From Porphyromonas canoris (GTDB lineage Bacteria > Bacteroidota > Bacteroidia > Bacteroidales > Porphyromonadaceae): a DNA stretch of 64,000 nucleotides. Location: positions 835,027 to 899,026 of the forward strand of contig NZ_JQZV01000013.1 of the NCBI RefSeq assembly GCF_000769115.1. Reading direction: 5' to 3'. Made by a program: the position numbers and the translations under genes. The notes under the pieces are model-generated. The model saw nothing but the letters and a program-made list of their open reading frames with translations. It searched no databases and was not told where the DNA came from. Below are positions 37,003 to 46,031 of this stretch, in pieces (position 1 is the stretch's first letter; each line of letters starts with the position of its first letter).

Positions 37003-40000
37003 ATGAATATTATAGATAATATAATCCGATTCTCTTTGAAGAACCGGTTGGTTATCTTACTCGCTTCGGTGCTTCTCATAATAGGAGGTATCTACTCATC
37101 GGGAAAGATGGATGTGGATGTCTTTCCGGATCTTACGGCTCCTACCGTTGTCATCATGACCGATGCTCAAGGAATGGCAACAGAAGAGGTGGAGCGCCTT
37201 GTTACTTTCCCCATAGAGACGGCTGTGAACGGAGCAACAAATGTGCGAAGAGTCCGTTCTGCCTCCTCTTATGGTTACTCTTTTGTCTGGACGGAGTTTG
37301 ACTGGGGAATGGATATTTTCAAAGCCAGACAGATCGTGAGCGAGAAGATGGTTGCTTTGGGCGAGTCTCTGCCCGAAGGTATTACTCCGATTATTGCACC
37401 TCAATCCAGTATTATGGGGGAGATCCTCTTTATCGGTATGCAGGCAGACTCCACTTCCATGATGGATTTGCGGACATTGGCAGACTGGGTCGTAAAGCCA
37501 GCGATACTTGCCACCGGAGGTGTCTCACAGGTTACCATAATAGGAGGAGATCTAAAGCAGTATCAGATCTTTGCAGATCCTCAGAAGATGCACGCCTATG
37601 GTGTAACGATGTCAGAGCTGGAGGCCGTAGGAAGAAGCATGAGTACAAACTCCACCGGAGGAGTTGTGAGAGACTATGGTAACGAGTATGCCATCAGAGG
37701 TATTGCCCGAACAACCGATTTGGAAGAGCTTGGATCTACTCTTGTGAAGATGAATGACGGGAAACCGGTACTGCTTTCCGATGTGGCAGATGTAGTGATA
37801 GGCAGTGCCATCAAGATGGGATATGCTTCCCGGAATGCTACTCCGGCTGTCATTCTATCTGTTTCAAAGCAGCCGAACATCAATACTCTGAATGTGACAA
37901 GAAAGATTGAAGCCAATCTGAAAGAGATTCAAAAGTCTCTTCCGGCAGATGTAAAGCTGGATAGCCATATATTCCGTCAGGCAGATTTTATAGAGCGTTC
38001 AGTGAGCAATGTTGGTCGAGCGTTGTTGGAGGGAGCGATATTTGTTATCGTTGTACTGTTTATCTTCCTCAACAGCTTTAGGACTACGATTATCTCCGTT
38101 ATTGCCATTCCTCTCTCTCTTCTTGGCACTCTTGTCGTGCTTTACCTTCTTGGATTGGATATCAATACGATGACACTGGGAGGGATGTGTATAGCCATTG
38201 GTTCTTTGGTCGATGATGCCATAATAGATGTGGAGAATGTTTACAAGCGACTAAGGCAGAACCATAAGAAGCCAAAGGCCGAACGAGAGTCGGTCTTCAC
38301 GGTTGTCTTTGAGGCATCCAAGGAGATACGTGCCTCTATTCTTAATGCAACATTCATAGTCATGGTTGCCTTCGTGCCTCTCTTCTTCCTTTCCGGGATG
38401 GAGGGTCGCATGCTCAAACCGCTTGGAATAGCGTATATTATTTCTCTTTTCATGTCTTTGGTTACTGCTATGACCGTAACACCTTTGCTTTGCAAGATGA
38501 TCCTCTCAGGAGAAAAGTACCTTAAAAAGAACGAAAAAGACAGCTGGATCACTCGCAAACTCTCTGCCGGATACTTCAAAACTCTCTCGTGGGTATTGGA
38601 TAACAAAAAGAAAGTCGTGGCTTTCACTGTGGTTCTTTTTGTCGGAGCCATAGTGATATTCTCTCGAATGGGACAGAGTTTTCTTCCGGAGTTCAATGAA
38701 GGATCTGCGGTTATATCCGCCGTTGTCAAGCCGGGAGTATCGCTGGATGTGAACAACGAGATTGGTTCCATGATAGAACGATCATTATTGGAGATTCCGG
38801 AGGTAATCAGCACAGCCAGACGGACAGGAAGAGGAGAGTTGGACGAACACTCACAGTCCACCAACGGAGCAGAGATCGACGTCAATTTCAAGCTTGACAA
38901 GCGAAGCAGAGAAGAGCTCTTCAATGAAATGAGAGAACGCTTGGCAGGCATTCCCGGCATTGCAACCACAATAGGACAGCCGTTGGGACACCGGATAGAT
39001 CACATGCTTTCTGGAACCAGAGCCAATATTGCGATCAAAATCTTCGGTACTGAGCTGAGCAGACTCATAATGTTGGGTAACCGGATCGAAAGTGTTATAG
39101 AGAAAATAGATGGTGTGGTGGACGTTTCTGTAGAGCAGCAGACCGAGACGCCGCAGTTACAAATCCGAGCCAATCGGGGGGCTTTATCCAGATATGGTAT
39201 AAGCGTTGAGGAGTTCAACCGCTTCATTGAGTTGGCATTCTCCGGTGAGCAGCTTTCCGAAATCTATCAAGGACAGAGAAGCTTCGGAGTGGTATTAAGG
39301 CTGGATAAACGCTACACCTCCTCCATAGACGCTATAAAAGATGCTCTTATAGACACCGGATTCGGAGGAAAAGTCCCTTTGAGTGAAGTTGCAGAGATTG
39401 TATCCGCGGGAGGACCGAGCAGCATTTCAAGAGAAAACGTACAGCGCAAGCTCGTTGTTTCCGCTAATGTCTCCGGACGAGATCTCAAAGGAGCGGTAGA
39501 AGAGATACGCACCGAGATAGAAAAAAGCACGACACTTCCGGAAGGTTATCGCATAGAATATGGAGGACAGTTCGAGAGTGCGCAGAGTGCCACACGGACT
39601 CTTCTGATCGCCACGATAGTCTCTCTCCTTGTCATCTTCTTGCTGCTTTTCGGAGAGTTTCAGAGTGTTTCGCTCTCCGCCATCGTACTGTTGAACCTGC
39701 CATTGGCACTTATCGGAGGCGTTCTTGCCATATTCTTTACCACCTCTATTGTAAGTATTCCTTCTATCATCGGCTTCATCACCCTGTTTGGGATAGCCAC
39801 TCGCAACGGAATACTCCTCATCTCCAAGTACAAACAGCTGCAAGAGAAGCAGACACCGCTGCATGAAACAGTATTGAACGGTTCTATTGACCGCCTCAAT
39901 CCTATCCTCATGACCGCCCTTACCTCTGCACTTGCGCTCATTCCGCTTATTCTCAGTGGAGACAAACCAGGTAATGAAATTCAGAGCCCTATGGCTGTTG

Positions 40001-40104
40001 TTGTGTTGGGCGGGCTTCTCACCTCTACTCTTCTCAACATCTATCTCATGCCGATAGTGTACGAATGGTTCGCACAAAGAAAACAAAAACAGAACGCACA
40101 ATGA
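37003..40104 (+). CDS. heavy-metal RND efflux pump, CusA/CzcA family
   Basis: About 1033 residues, inner-membrane proton antiporter of the heavy-metal-efflux RND family, with 12 membrane segments and two large periplasmic loops. AGGAGG at 36991-36996 is a rare clear ribosome site and supports the ATG at 37003; an in-frame GTG at 37000 is possible. In the fourth membrane segment IGSLVDDAIIDVENVYKRL has acidic residues at about 404, 405, 409 and 411, more than the DAAIVMIEN of CusA or the DGAVxxxEN of CzcA. The metal cannot be decided. The stop codon overlaps the next ATG (ATGA). Confidence 0.92.
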   Translation: MNIIDNIIRFSLKNRLVILLASVLLIIGGIYSSGKMDVDVFPDLTAPTVVIMTDAQGMATEEVERLVTFPIETAVNGATNVRRVRSASSYGYSFVWTEFDWGMDIFKARQIVSEKMVALGESLPEGITPIIAPQSSIMGEILFIGMQADSTSMMDLRTLADWVVKPAILATGGVSQVTIIGGDLKQYQIFADPQKMHAYGVTMSELEAVGRSMSTNSTGGVVRDYGNEYAIRGIARTTDLEELGSTLVKMNDGKPVLLSDVADVVIGSAIKMGYASRNATPAVILSVSKQPNINTLNVTRKIEANLKEIQKSLPADVKLDSHIFRQADFIERSVSNVGRALLEGAIFVIVVLFIFLNSFRTTIISVIAIPLSLLGTLVVLYLLGLDINTMTLGGMCIAIGSLVDDAIIDVENVYKRLRQNHKKPKAERESVFTVVFEASKEIRASILNATFIVMVAFVPLFFLSGMEGRMLKPLGIAYIISLFMSLVTAMTVTPLLCKMILSGEKYLKKNEKDSWITRKLSAGYFKTLSWVLDNKKKVVAFTVVLFVGAIVIFSRMGQSFLPEFNEGSAVISAVVKPGVSLDVNNEIGSMIERSLLEIPEVISTARRTGRGELDEHSQSTNGAEIDVNFKLDKRSREELFNEMRERLAGIPGIATTIGQPLGHRIDHMLSGTRANIAIKIFGTELSRLIMLGNRIESVIEKIDGVVDVSVEQQTETPQLQIRANRGALSRYGISVEEFNRFIELAFSGEQLSEIYQGQRSFGVVLRLDKRYTSSIDAIKDALIDTGFGGKVPLSEVAEIVSAGGPSSISRENVQRKLVVSANVSGRDLKGAVEEIRTEIEKSTTLPEGYRIEYGGQFESAQSATRTLLIATIVSLLVIFLLLFGEFQSVSLSAIVLLNLPLALIGGVLAIFFTTSIVSIPSIIGFITLFGIATRNGILLISKYKQLQEKQTPLHETVLNGSIDRLNPILMTALTSALALIPLILSGDKPGNEIQSPMAVVVLGGLLTSTLLNIYLMPIVYEWFAQRKQKQNAQ

Positions 40105-41285
40105 AGACAAAAATACAGACCCTGATATTACTCCTATCTCTTACTGCTGCACCTCTCCTTGCGCAAGACATATACACTCCTGTGCTTAGGCAGATAGAGC
40201 AGAACAGCAAGAAGCTCAAAACGCTCCAACGGCAATATGAAGCCAAAAAAATCTCCAATAAGACCGGGCTTACTCCTGCCAATCCGGAAGTGGAATGGGG
40301 CTATTTCAGAGGCAGGCCTGCAGAACTGGGAGTGCGTCAAGAGATCATCGTAAAGCAGACACTGGACTTTCCAACCGTTTATCTGTATAGGAAAAATCTC
40401 TCCGACAGACAGAATCGCACGGCTCACTACCAATACCTCACGGAGAGGATGGAGCTGATGTTCGCAGCCAAATCACTTTGCATAGAACTCGTTCGCTACA
40501 ATGCTCTTCTCGCGCTATACGATAGGATCTTGAACAATGCACGTCGGATAGCCACCGCGTACGACAGAATGAGTAAAGCCGGCAGCGTCAATGTCCTTGA
40601 ATACAATAAAGCCATTCTCAACCTCACCAATGCCGAAAACAAGCTCAAGCTCCTGAATCTGGAGCGAGATCGACTCCTTTCCGAACTTGCCGTACTCAAT
40701 GGGGGAGAAGCACCGGAGTTTGCCATTGACTCCTATCCTGCTCCCGAAGAGATGCCGGACTTTGACATTTGGTACACGGATGCACAAGCCAATAGTCCGC
40801 TTCTGCTCACACAAAAAGAGCAAGAGCACGTTGGCGAGCAGCAGCTTAGGCTCACTCGCTCCGAGACTCTTCCAAAGCTTTCCGTCGGATACTTGGGAGA
40901 GTTTCTTACCGGAGAGCGGTTCCAGGGCATCACCGTGGGAGTCTCCATTCCTCTCTGGGAGAATAAAAACCACATTCGTCAAGCCAAGGCGGAGCTTCTT
41001 GCGGCACGTGCAGAAACTGAAGAGAGTCGTACTCAGCACCAACGCCACTATCGCAACCTCTATGACAGAGCCAAAGTGCTGCGACAAAATATAGACCGCT
41101 ACAACGCTGTACTGGTCAATAATCGTAACGATGCCCTGCTCTTCAAGGCATACGACAACGGAGAGATCTCCCTGCTTACCTACCTCTTGGAGGTTGAATA
41201 CTTCTTTGAAGCCTATGAAGAGAAACTGAATATGGAGCGAGACCTTGCGCTTGTACAAGCCGAACTCACTGCGCATCGTCTCTGA
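40101..41285 (+). CDS. TolC-family outer-membrane efflux channel
   Basis: About 394 residues from the ATG at 40101, which overlaps the pump stop codon by 4 bases; the longer frame from 40065 only repeats pump sequence. A signal peptide (MKTKIQTLILLLSLTAAPL, cleaved after LLAQ) precedes two TolC repeats with long amphipathic helices (AENKLKLLNLERDRLLSELAVLNG and EESRTQHQRHYRNLYDRA). It completes the tripartite pump. It is shorter than E. coli CusC and has no lipobox. Confidence 0.9.
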   Translation: MKTKIQTLILLLSLTAAPLLAQDIYTPVLRQIEQNSKKLKTLQRQYEAKKISNKTGLTPANPEVEWGYFRGRPAELGVRQEIIVKQTLDFPTVYLYRKNLSDRQNRTAHYQYLTERMELMFAAKSLCIELVRYNALLALYDRILNNARRIATAYDRMSKAGSVNVLEYNKAILNLTNAENKLKLLNLERDRLLSELAVLNGGEAPEFAIDSYPAPEEMPDFDIWYTDAQANSPLLLTQKEQEHVGEQQLRLTRSETLPKLSVGYLGEFLTGERFQGITVGVSIPLWENKNHIRQAKAELLAARAETEESRTQHQRHYRNLYDRAKVLRQNIDRYNAVLVNNRNDALLFKAYDNGEISLLTYLLEVEYFFEAYEEKLNMERDLALVQAELTAHRL

Positions 41286-41320
41286 ACTCCTCTTCGTTTC
41301 TGTTTCATACTACATAAGAA

Positions 41321-41365
41321 AAGCTCTCCGATAAGCATCGTAACGCTTATCGGAGAGCTTTTTTT
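41321..41365. terminator. strong bidirectional terminator
   Basis: AAGCTCTCCGATAAGC (41321-41336) and GCTTATCGGAGAGCTT (41345-41360) are perfect 16-base complements with an 8-base loop, followed by a T-run to 41365 on the plus strand. It ends the efflux operon and probably also the convergent transporter gene. Confidence 0.92.
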
Positions 41366-41412
41366 AAGGCACGTAATCTGAGCAAGTGTCGCTCAGTAAT
41401 AGGAAAGAGAGG

Positions 41413-42639
41413 TTACTGCTCGTGTTTATATTTGAATAGAAAAGCAAACAGGACGGCAACAACGGCAGAATAAGTAGCAAATATGTACCAGGAATTAGGA
41501 TAACCAAACTGATCCACCACGTATCCTGCAGCATAGGATCCTATTGTTGCTCCCAGCCCATTTGTCATGATGATGAATACTCCCTGTGCACTGGAGCGTA
41601 TGGAAGTATCGGTCTTTTTGTCAACGTATAACGAGCCCGAAATGTTGAAGAAGTCGAAAGCAATACCATAGACAATCATGGATAGCACAAGGAGCCATAC
41701 TCCATTGCCGGGATCTCCCAAGCCTAACAAGGCAAAGCGAAGAGACCAAGCCACCATGCTCATGAGCATCACGATCTTAATGCCGTATCTCTTGAGAAAG
41801 AATGGTATAAGAAGAATGCAGAGAGTTTCGGATGTTTGTGATATAGCAATGAGTACTCCCGAATATTTCACTCCAAAGGTATTACCGAACTGAGGCATTG
41901 CTCCAAAGAAGTTGGTTAGATAGTCATTGGCAAAGCCATTCGTAATTTGGAGAGAAACACCCAAAAACATGGAGAAGATGAAAAATATTGCCATCTGTTT
42001 CTCTTTGAACAGGGCGAATGCACGTAAGCCCAACAAGTCCACCCACGATTTTTTATCTTTGCTTTTGGATATCGAACACTTCGGAAGGGTTAGGGAATAG
42101 AGTGCCAATATTATGGAGAGTGCTCCGGAGAATATGAGCTGATTGGCATTGGTCTTAAATCCTAACAAATCCACAGCCACCATCGCAATGATAAAGCCAA
42201 TGGTTCCCCAAATCCGTATTGGTGGAAATACTTTAACGGTATCGAGATTGGCATTGCTCAATGCGGAGTATGCAACGGAATTGGAAAGAGCTATGGTTGG
42301 CATATAGAACATTACGCTCAATAGTATTATCGGGTAGAGCGTTTCATAGGATGTCATACCGGCTGCTAAGAACATAAAACCTCCTCCTAACAGATGTGAG
42401 ATTCCCATAAGCTTTTCTGCTGGAATCCATCTATCTGCTATGATACCCATAATGGCCGGCATAAACAGCGAAGCAATCCCCATCGTGGCATAAAAACTTC
42501 CTATTTGCAGTCCGGTAAAGTGTAGTGATCCTCCTAAGTATGCGCCTAAGGAGATCAACCATGCTCCCCAGATTGCATACTGCAAAAAGTTCATTAAGAT
42601 AAGTCTGAACTTTAAGTTTGATACTGATGAATTATTCAT
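41413..42639 (-). CDS. NupG-like nucleoside:proton symporter (MFS)
   Basis: A 408-residue inner-membrane transporter with 12 predicted membrane segments. The N-terminus LKFRLILMNFLQYAIWGAWLISLGAYL and the later FPPIRIWGTIGFI are hallmarks of the NupG/XapB nucleoside-permease family within the major facilitator superfamily. It probably imports nucleosides for salvage. Monocistronic: a hairpin separates it from the upstream DUF4270 gene. Confidence 0.87.
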   Translation of the reverse strand: MNNSSVSNLKFRLILMNFLQYAIWGAWLISLGAYLGGSLHFTGLQIGSFYATMGIASLFMPAIMGIIADRWIPAEKLMGISHLLGGGFMFLAAGMTSYETLYPIILLSVMFYMPTIALSNSVAYSALSNANLDTVKVFPPIRIWGTIGFIIAMVAVDLLGFKTNANQLIFSGALSIILALYSLTLPKCSISKSKDKKSWVDLLGLRAFALFKEKQMAIFFIFSMFLGVSLQITNGFANDYLTNFFGAMPQFGNTFGVKYSGVLIAISQTSETLCILLIPFFLKRYGIKIVMLMSMVAWSLRFALLGLGDPGNGVWLLVLSMIVYGIAFDFFNISGSLYVDKKTDTSIRSSAQGVFIIMTNGLGATIGSYAAGYVVDQFGYPNSWYIFATYSAVVAVLFAFLFKYKHEQ

Positions 42640-42660
42640 TTCTATATGACTCTTTAGAAT

Positions 42661-42703
42661 AAGAGAGGATTACCCGGAGCATCAGCCCGTAGTATCCTCT
42701 CTT
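42661..42703 (-). terminator. hairpin after the DUF4270 gene, possible terminator
   Basis: AAGAGAGGAT (42661-42670) and ATCCTCTCTT (42694-42703) pair perfectly with a 23-base loop. The T-rich tract lies on the plus-strand side (TTGTTTTTATTG), not the side expected for minus-strand termination, so efficiency is uncertain. Confidence 0.5.
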
Positions 42704-42739
42704 TTGTTTTTATTGTTTCTTTTTTGTTTTGCTGCTATA

Positions 42740-44200
42740 TCACTTGTTTGTCGTCTTCCGCTCCGAGTAAATGATGCGTAAGTTCTTTACGTTCTTACTG
42801 TGTTTGAGTCGGAGACCGGTCGGTTTCAAGAGATTGCTTATGCTTAAAGTAACAGGATTGTTGCTGTTAGGGTCAGATAACGCTCTCTCTACCGGGAGTA
42901 CCCATACCTTTAGATCTTCGTTGGGGTTGTCCTTGATGTGCTTGTTGATAAGCTTTGATATGTTTGAGAAGCTGTAGCTTGTAGATGCAGAGCTGTAAAT
43001 CTGACTTAAGAATGTTGTATAAGCTTCTGTCAATTCTGTCTCTCGTCTGTCGAAGAATGAAGCGACAGAGTCTTTAGGCAACATCAAAAGATAGGTCGGA
43101 GCAGAGAGATGATAGACGCCATTGTCGCTCGGATCTGCGGTAAGAGTGAACGGAACAGACTCCAAAGCTCTTTCATAACCGGTATTGCCCCCCTTGAGAA
43201 GAGCTTGGATAGCTTTTGTTGGGAAGGTTATTTCCGTAACCACTCCTGCCGGAGATTTGAGATTCGTGTAGTACTCATCCGGATTACCGCTCAGCGTAGT
43301 CTTGCCAAGTAGGGATGAAAGATCCGCATGATGAAATCTTGCGATCTGCGAAACCTCCGGAGTAAGTATCAGTTCTTGATCCTTTACCAAGTGTACAAGT
43401 GAGTCCGTCTTCTTTGAAGACTGAACAATGGTATCTTTGGTATAATACATCGTAAGAGCAGTACGATAGACGCGCAACATACTACCGGATCCGGCTTGAA
43501 CGGTCAGGTGCATTCCCGGAAAGTATTTATTGAACGCCTCTTGCGAAGAGAATATCGGGTCATTCTTTACGCTTCTATCGTATATGTCTTGTCCTAATTT
43601 ATTATCCACCGGAATAGATACAGACATGATTGTTACCTTATCTTGTCCGGAGCCAATAACGATTCGGGAGTTGCCCACAGATGGAAGAAAAGAAGACTCT
43701 CCCAATTTTTCAAAAGGCCCGTACTGGTCTATGTTTCCAACGGAGTAGTGTTCAAAAGGAATTGTCTTCCCCAACTTATATGCGGCAATAGTAAGAGGAG
43801 CCAAAGAGTCTCCGTCATAGGAGGTATAGTAGAGCGAAACTCTTGTGGAGTCTATGCGTCCTTTTTCGGGAATGTCAGAGAACTTCAAACCCTTTGGGGC
43901 GTACAACTGGCAGAGATAATCGCTGCTTACACTCTTGAAATACTCATCGGGCAGATGTCCTATAAAGCTGAAAGGACTTGATACCAATATCTTATTGAAT
44001 CCGTCTTCATCTTTTGCACCATTTGTTTTGACATCAAAAGGAACAGTTACTGCATCCAATGAAAACTGTGCCGAGTAGGTCTTTATCTTAGAGTCGTCGG
44101 GTTGAAGCTCTATTCCGAGAGCATTCTTTGGTTCATCACAAGAAGCAACGGAGACCAAAAGACCCACGCTACAAAGGAGAAACGCTATAAGTTTCTTCAT
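42740..44200 (-). CDS. DUF4270 lipoprotein
   Basis: About 486 residues from the ATG ending at 44200, where MKKLIAFLLCSVGLLVSVASC forms a clean lipoprotein signal (split here: MKKLIAFLL, then CSVGLLVSVASC). An ATG at 44218 is also possible, while the longest open frame (to 44320) runs into the upstream gene. The body is typical of DUF4270, a Bacteroidota family of unknown function, with SPFSFIGHLPDEYF and SSASTSYSFSNISKLI regions. It follows the GT5-like gene, a pairing I recall from Bacteroides genomes. Confidence 0.85.
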   Translation of the reverse strand: MKKLIAFLLCSVGLLVSVASCDEPKNALGIELQPDDSKIKTYSAQFSLDAVTVPFDVKTNGAKDEDGFNKILVSSPFSFIGHLPDEYFKSVSSDYLCQLYAPKGLKFSDIPEKGRIDSTRVSLYYTSYDGDSLAPLTIAAYKLGKTIPFEHYSVGNIDQYGPFEKLGESSFLPSVGNSRIVIGSGQDKVTIMSVSIPVDNKLGQDIYDRSVKNDPIFSSQEAFNKYFPGMHLTVQAGSGSMLRVYRTALTMYYTKDTIVQSSKKTDSLVHLVKDQELILTPEVSQIARFHHADLSSLLGKTTLSGNPDEYYTNLKSPAGVVTEITFPTKAIQALLKGGNTGYERALESVPFTLTADPSDNGVYHLSAPTYLLMLPKDSVASFFDRRETELTEAYTTFLSQIYSSASTSYSFSNISKLINKHIKDNPNEDLKVWVLPVERALSDPNSNNPVTLSISNLLKPTGLRLKHSKNVKNLRIIYSERKTTNK

Positions 44201-44246
44201 ATTACTACCATTTTTCATGTTTACTGATATTAGACAGAGCCGATCT

Positions 44247-45050
44247 TTAGATAGTGTCGTAGAATGCAACAACCTTGTCCACCAGATCGTTTTCTCCTTC
44301 AAATCGAGTATATGGTACACTCTCTTGTTTTAGAACCTCTTCTATTTCTGTACCCTTTTGAGCTTCCATCGGTCCTAAAATCATACCATCAAGATTTTCG
44401 CTCATGAGCTTCACGAATGAAGAGAAGTTCAATCCCTCCTTTGTGATATGCTTGGACTTGATATTGTCGTACTTCAAGATCTCTTCCGTATCCTTTCCGT
44501 AAGGTATTTCAGGGGTATCTTCAAATAGAGAGAGTACCACCTTTGTATCTTTGAAAAGCGGATCGTCATGATACATCTTCTTGAGATACAAGACAGCCAT
44601 GCCGGCAAACCAGCCTTGGCAATGCACAATATCCGGTACCCATCGGAGCTTCTTTACTGTTTCAAACACTCCTCTCGCAAAAAATATGGCTCTCTCCGTG
44701 TTGTTGTCATGCGGAAGTCCTTCCTCATTCAACACCCCTGTTTTTGTATCGAAAAGGTCTTTACTTTCGACAAAGTAGATTTGTATTTTCGCCGATGAGA
44801 GTGTTGCAACCTTCACTATCAAAGGATTATCGTGATCATTGATATTCAAGAGCATACCGGAAAGCCTTATCACTTCATGGAGCTGATTGCGGCGTTCGTT
44901 TATGCTGCCGTAATTGGGCATAAATGTCCGTATTTCATGCTTTTTCTCTTGGATGCCTTGAGAAAGCTTTAATGAAAGTGTTGCTATTTCGGAGTTTTCA
45001 ATATATGGAGTAATCTCTTGTGAAACAAAGAGGATCTTTCTCTTTCCCAT
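44247..45050 (-). CDS. stand-alone N-terminal GT5 (glycogen synthase-like) domain
   Basis: A 267-residue protein matching only the N-terminal Rossmann half of bacterial glycogen synthases: KRKILFVSQEITPY at the start and DIVHCQGWFAGMAVLYLKKMY in the middle (the HxHDW region of true enzymes). The sugar-nucleotide motif KTGG is absent; the position reads ENSE (18-21). The C-terminal donor-binding half is missing entirely. Catalysis is therefore unlikely, although databases often label such proteins glycogen synthase. It is promoted by a near-consensus promoter and cotranscribed with the DUF4270 lipoprotein, suggesting a shared non-glycogen role (inference). Confidence 0.8.
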   Translation of the reverse strand: MGKRKILFVSQEITPYIENSEIATLSLKLSQGIQEKKHEIRTFMPNYGSINERRNQLHEVIRLSGMLLNINDHDNPLIVKVATLSSAKIQIYFVESKDLFDTKTGVLNEEGLPHDNNTERAIFFARGVFETVKKLRWVPDIVHCQGWFAGMAVLYLKKMYHDDPLFKDTKVVLSLFEDTPEIPYGKDTEEILKYDNIKSKHITKEGLNFSSFVKLMSENLDGMILGPMEAQKGTEIEEVLKQESVPYTRFEGENDLVDKVVAFYDTI

Positions 45051-45082
45051 ATTCCTTTACAATCATTGGTTTATAGATTGTA

Positions 45083-45114
45083 CAAAGATAATAGTTTTCA
45101 ACGTCAAATTCAAA
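45083..45114 (-). promoter_or_regulatory. near-consensus promoter of the GT5-like/DUF4270 operon
   Basis: On the minus strand TTTG (45114-45111), 20 bp and TATCTTTG (45090-45083) match the Bacteroidota consensus fully. The ATG is 32 bases past the -7 box. Confidence 0.72.
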
Positions 45115-45336
45115 TAAAAAGAGACCCACCGAGCGATGCATGCCATCTTTGAACGGCACTGCCATCCTTGAAAAAAAGGAGCTTAGGAGAGTCCCCGGAT
45201 CGTTTTATGCCGAACACCATACCCGTTTAACGTTGGGGATCTGCCCGGAGATGCGGATGAGTAGAAAAGATGAAGTTGAAAGATGGTGGAATGGAGCTTT
45301 GCGTTGTTTTTTTTGAATACTGCCACAAAAAAGAAT

Positions 45337-45464
45337 GAACGTGTATAAAGCTTTGTCCAAACCTGTTTATTATATCAAACCGAGTTTTGAATGCCATAAG
45401 TCGGACTTTGATTTTCAGAAATCAAACCTTGATGTTTACCAATCAAGGCTTGGTTTGCAACTCT
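45337..45464. repeat. intergenic 21-bp periodic array D (4 units)
   Basis: Plus-strand units start at 45381, 45402, 45423 and 45444. GAACGTGTATA at 45337-45347 is 33 bases before the first unit, the same distance as in array B. The last unit ends TTGCAACTCT and is followed by GAACCTGTTAAA. TTTGATTT/AAATCAAA (45407-45426) forms an 8-bp hairpin. It lies in the 547-base gap between the trxA terminator and the GT5-like promoter; the rest (about 45121-45330) shows only two direct copies of GCCATCnTTGAA, 19 bases apart, near 45148. Confidence 0.85.
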
Positions 45465-45522
45465 GAACCTGTTAAACCAAACATATAAATATTTATATTC
45501 CGTTTTTTTAGTCGGTTTAGAG

Positions 45523-45575
45523 CAACAAAAAAGCCTTTACACAGCTTAGAAAAATTCCTTTCTGTGTAAAGGCTT
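45523..45575 (-). terminator. terminator of trxA
   Basis: AAGCCTTTACACAG (45531-45544) and CTGTGTAAAGGCTT (45562-45575) are perfect 14-base complements, followed on the minus strand by TTTTTTG. It lies 22 bases after the trxA stop. Confidence 0.9.
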
Positions 45576-45597
45576 ATTGATCGGAGATCGAGTAAGA

Positions 45598-45912
45598 TTA
45601 CAGCAAAGCTTCCACTTTTTGCTGAAGAACTGCCTTGCTTGCTGCTCCCACGTGACGCTCTACCACTTCTCCGTTCTTGATAAACAGGATAGTAGGAATA
45701 TTGCGAACGCTGAACTCTGCCGGGGTAGAGCTGTTTTCATCTACGTTCATCTTGCCAATGAGTACTTTGCCTTCGTATTCGGCAGCAAGCTCTTCGATGA
45801 TTGGGGTTACCATTCTGCACGGTCCGCACCATTCTGCCCAGAAATCTATTACGATAGGCATGCTTTCTGCCACTTTTTGCTTGAAGTTGTCGTCTGTAAA
45901 GTTAAAAGCCAT
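45598..45912 (-). CDS. trxA: thioredoxin
   Basis: A 104-residue cytoplasmic thioredoxin with the redox centre WCGPC (C29 and C32), cis-proline segment RNIPTILF and C-terminal GAASKAVLQQKVEALL. I take the ATG ending at 45912; the longer frame to 46011 adds an unrelated leader. It is separated from dnaE by 119 bases, in which a weak TATCTTTA could serve as a promoter. Confidence 0.96.
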   Translation of the reverse strand: MAFNFTDDNFKQKVAESMPIVIDFWAEWCGPCRMVTPIIEELAAEYEGKVLIGKMNVDENSSTPAEFSVRNIPTILFIKNGEVVERHVGAASKAVLQQKVEALL

Positions 45913-46031
45913 TACTGTTAAGTTTTTAAGGGTTCTTAGTATCAAAAAAATCGTTTTCAGTATAAAGATAGGCATTTTACCGGTTTTGTTTCGGAATAAA
46001 CACTCTATCATCTATCTTCTTAATGTCTTAT

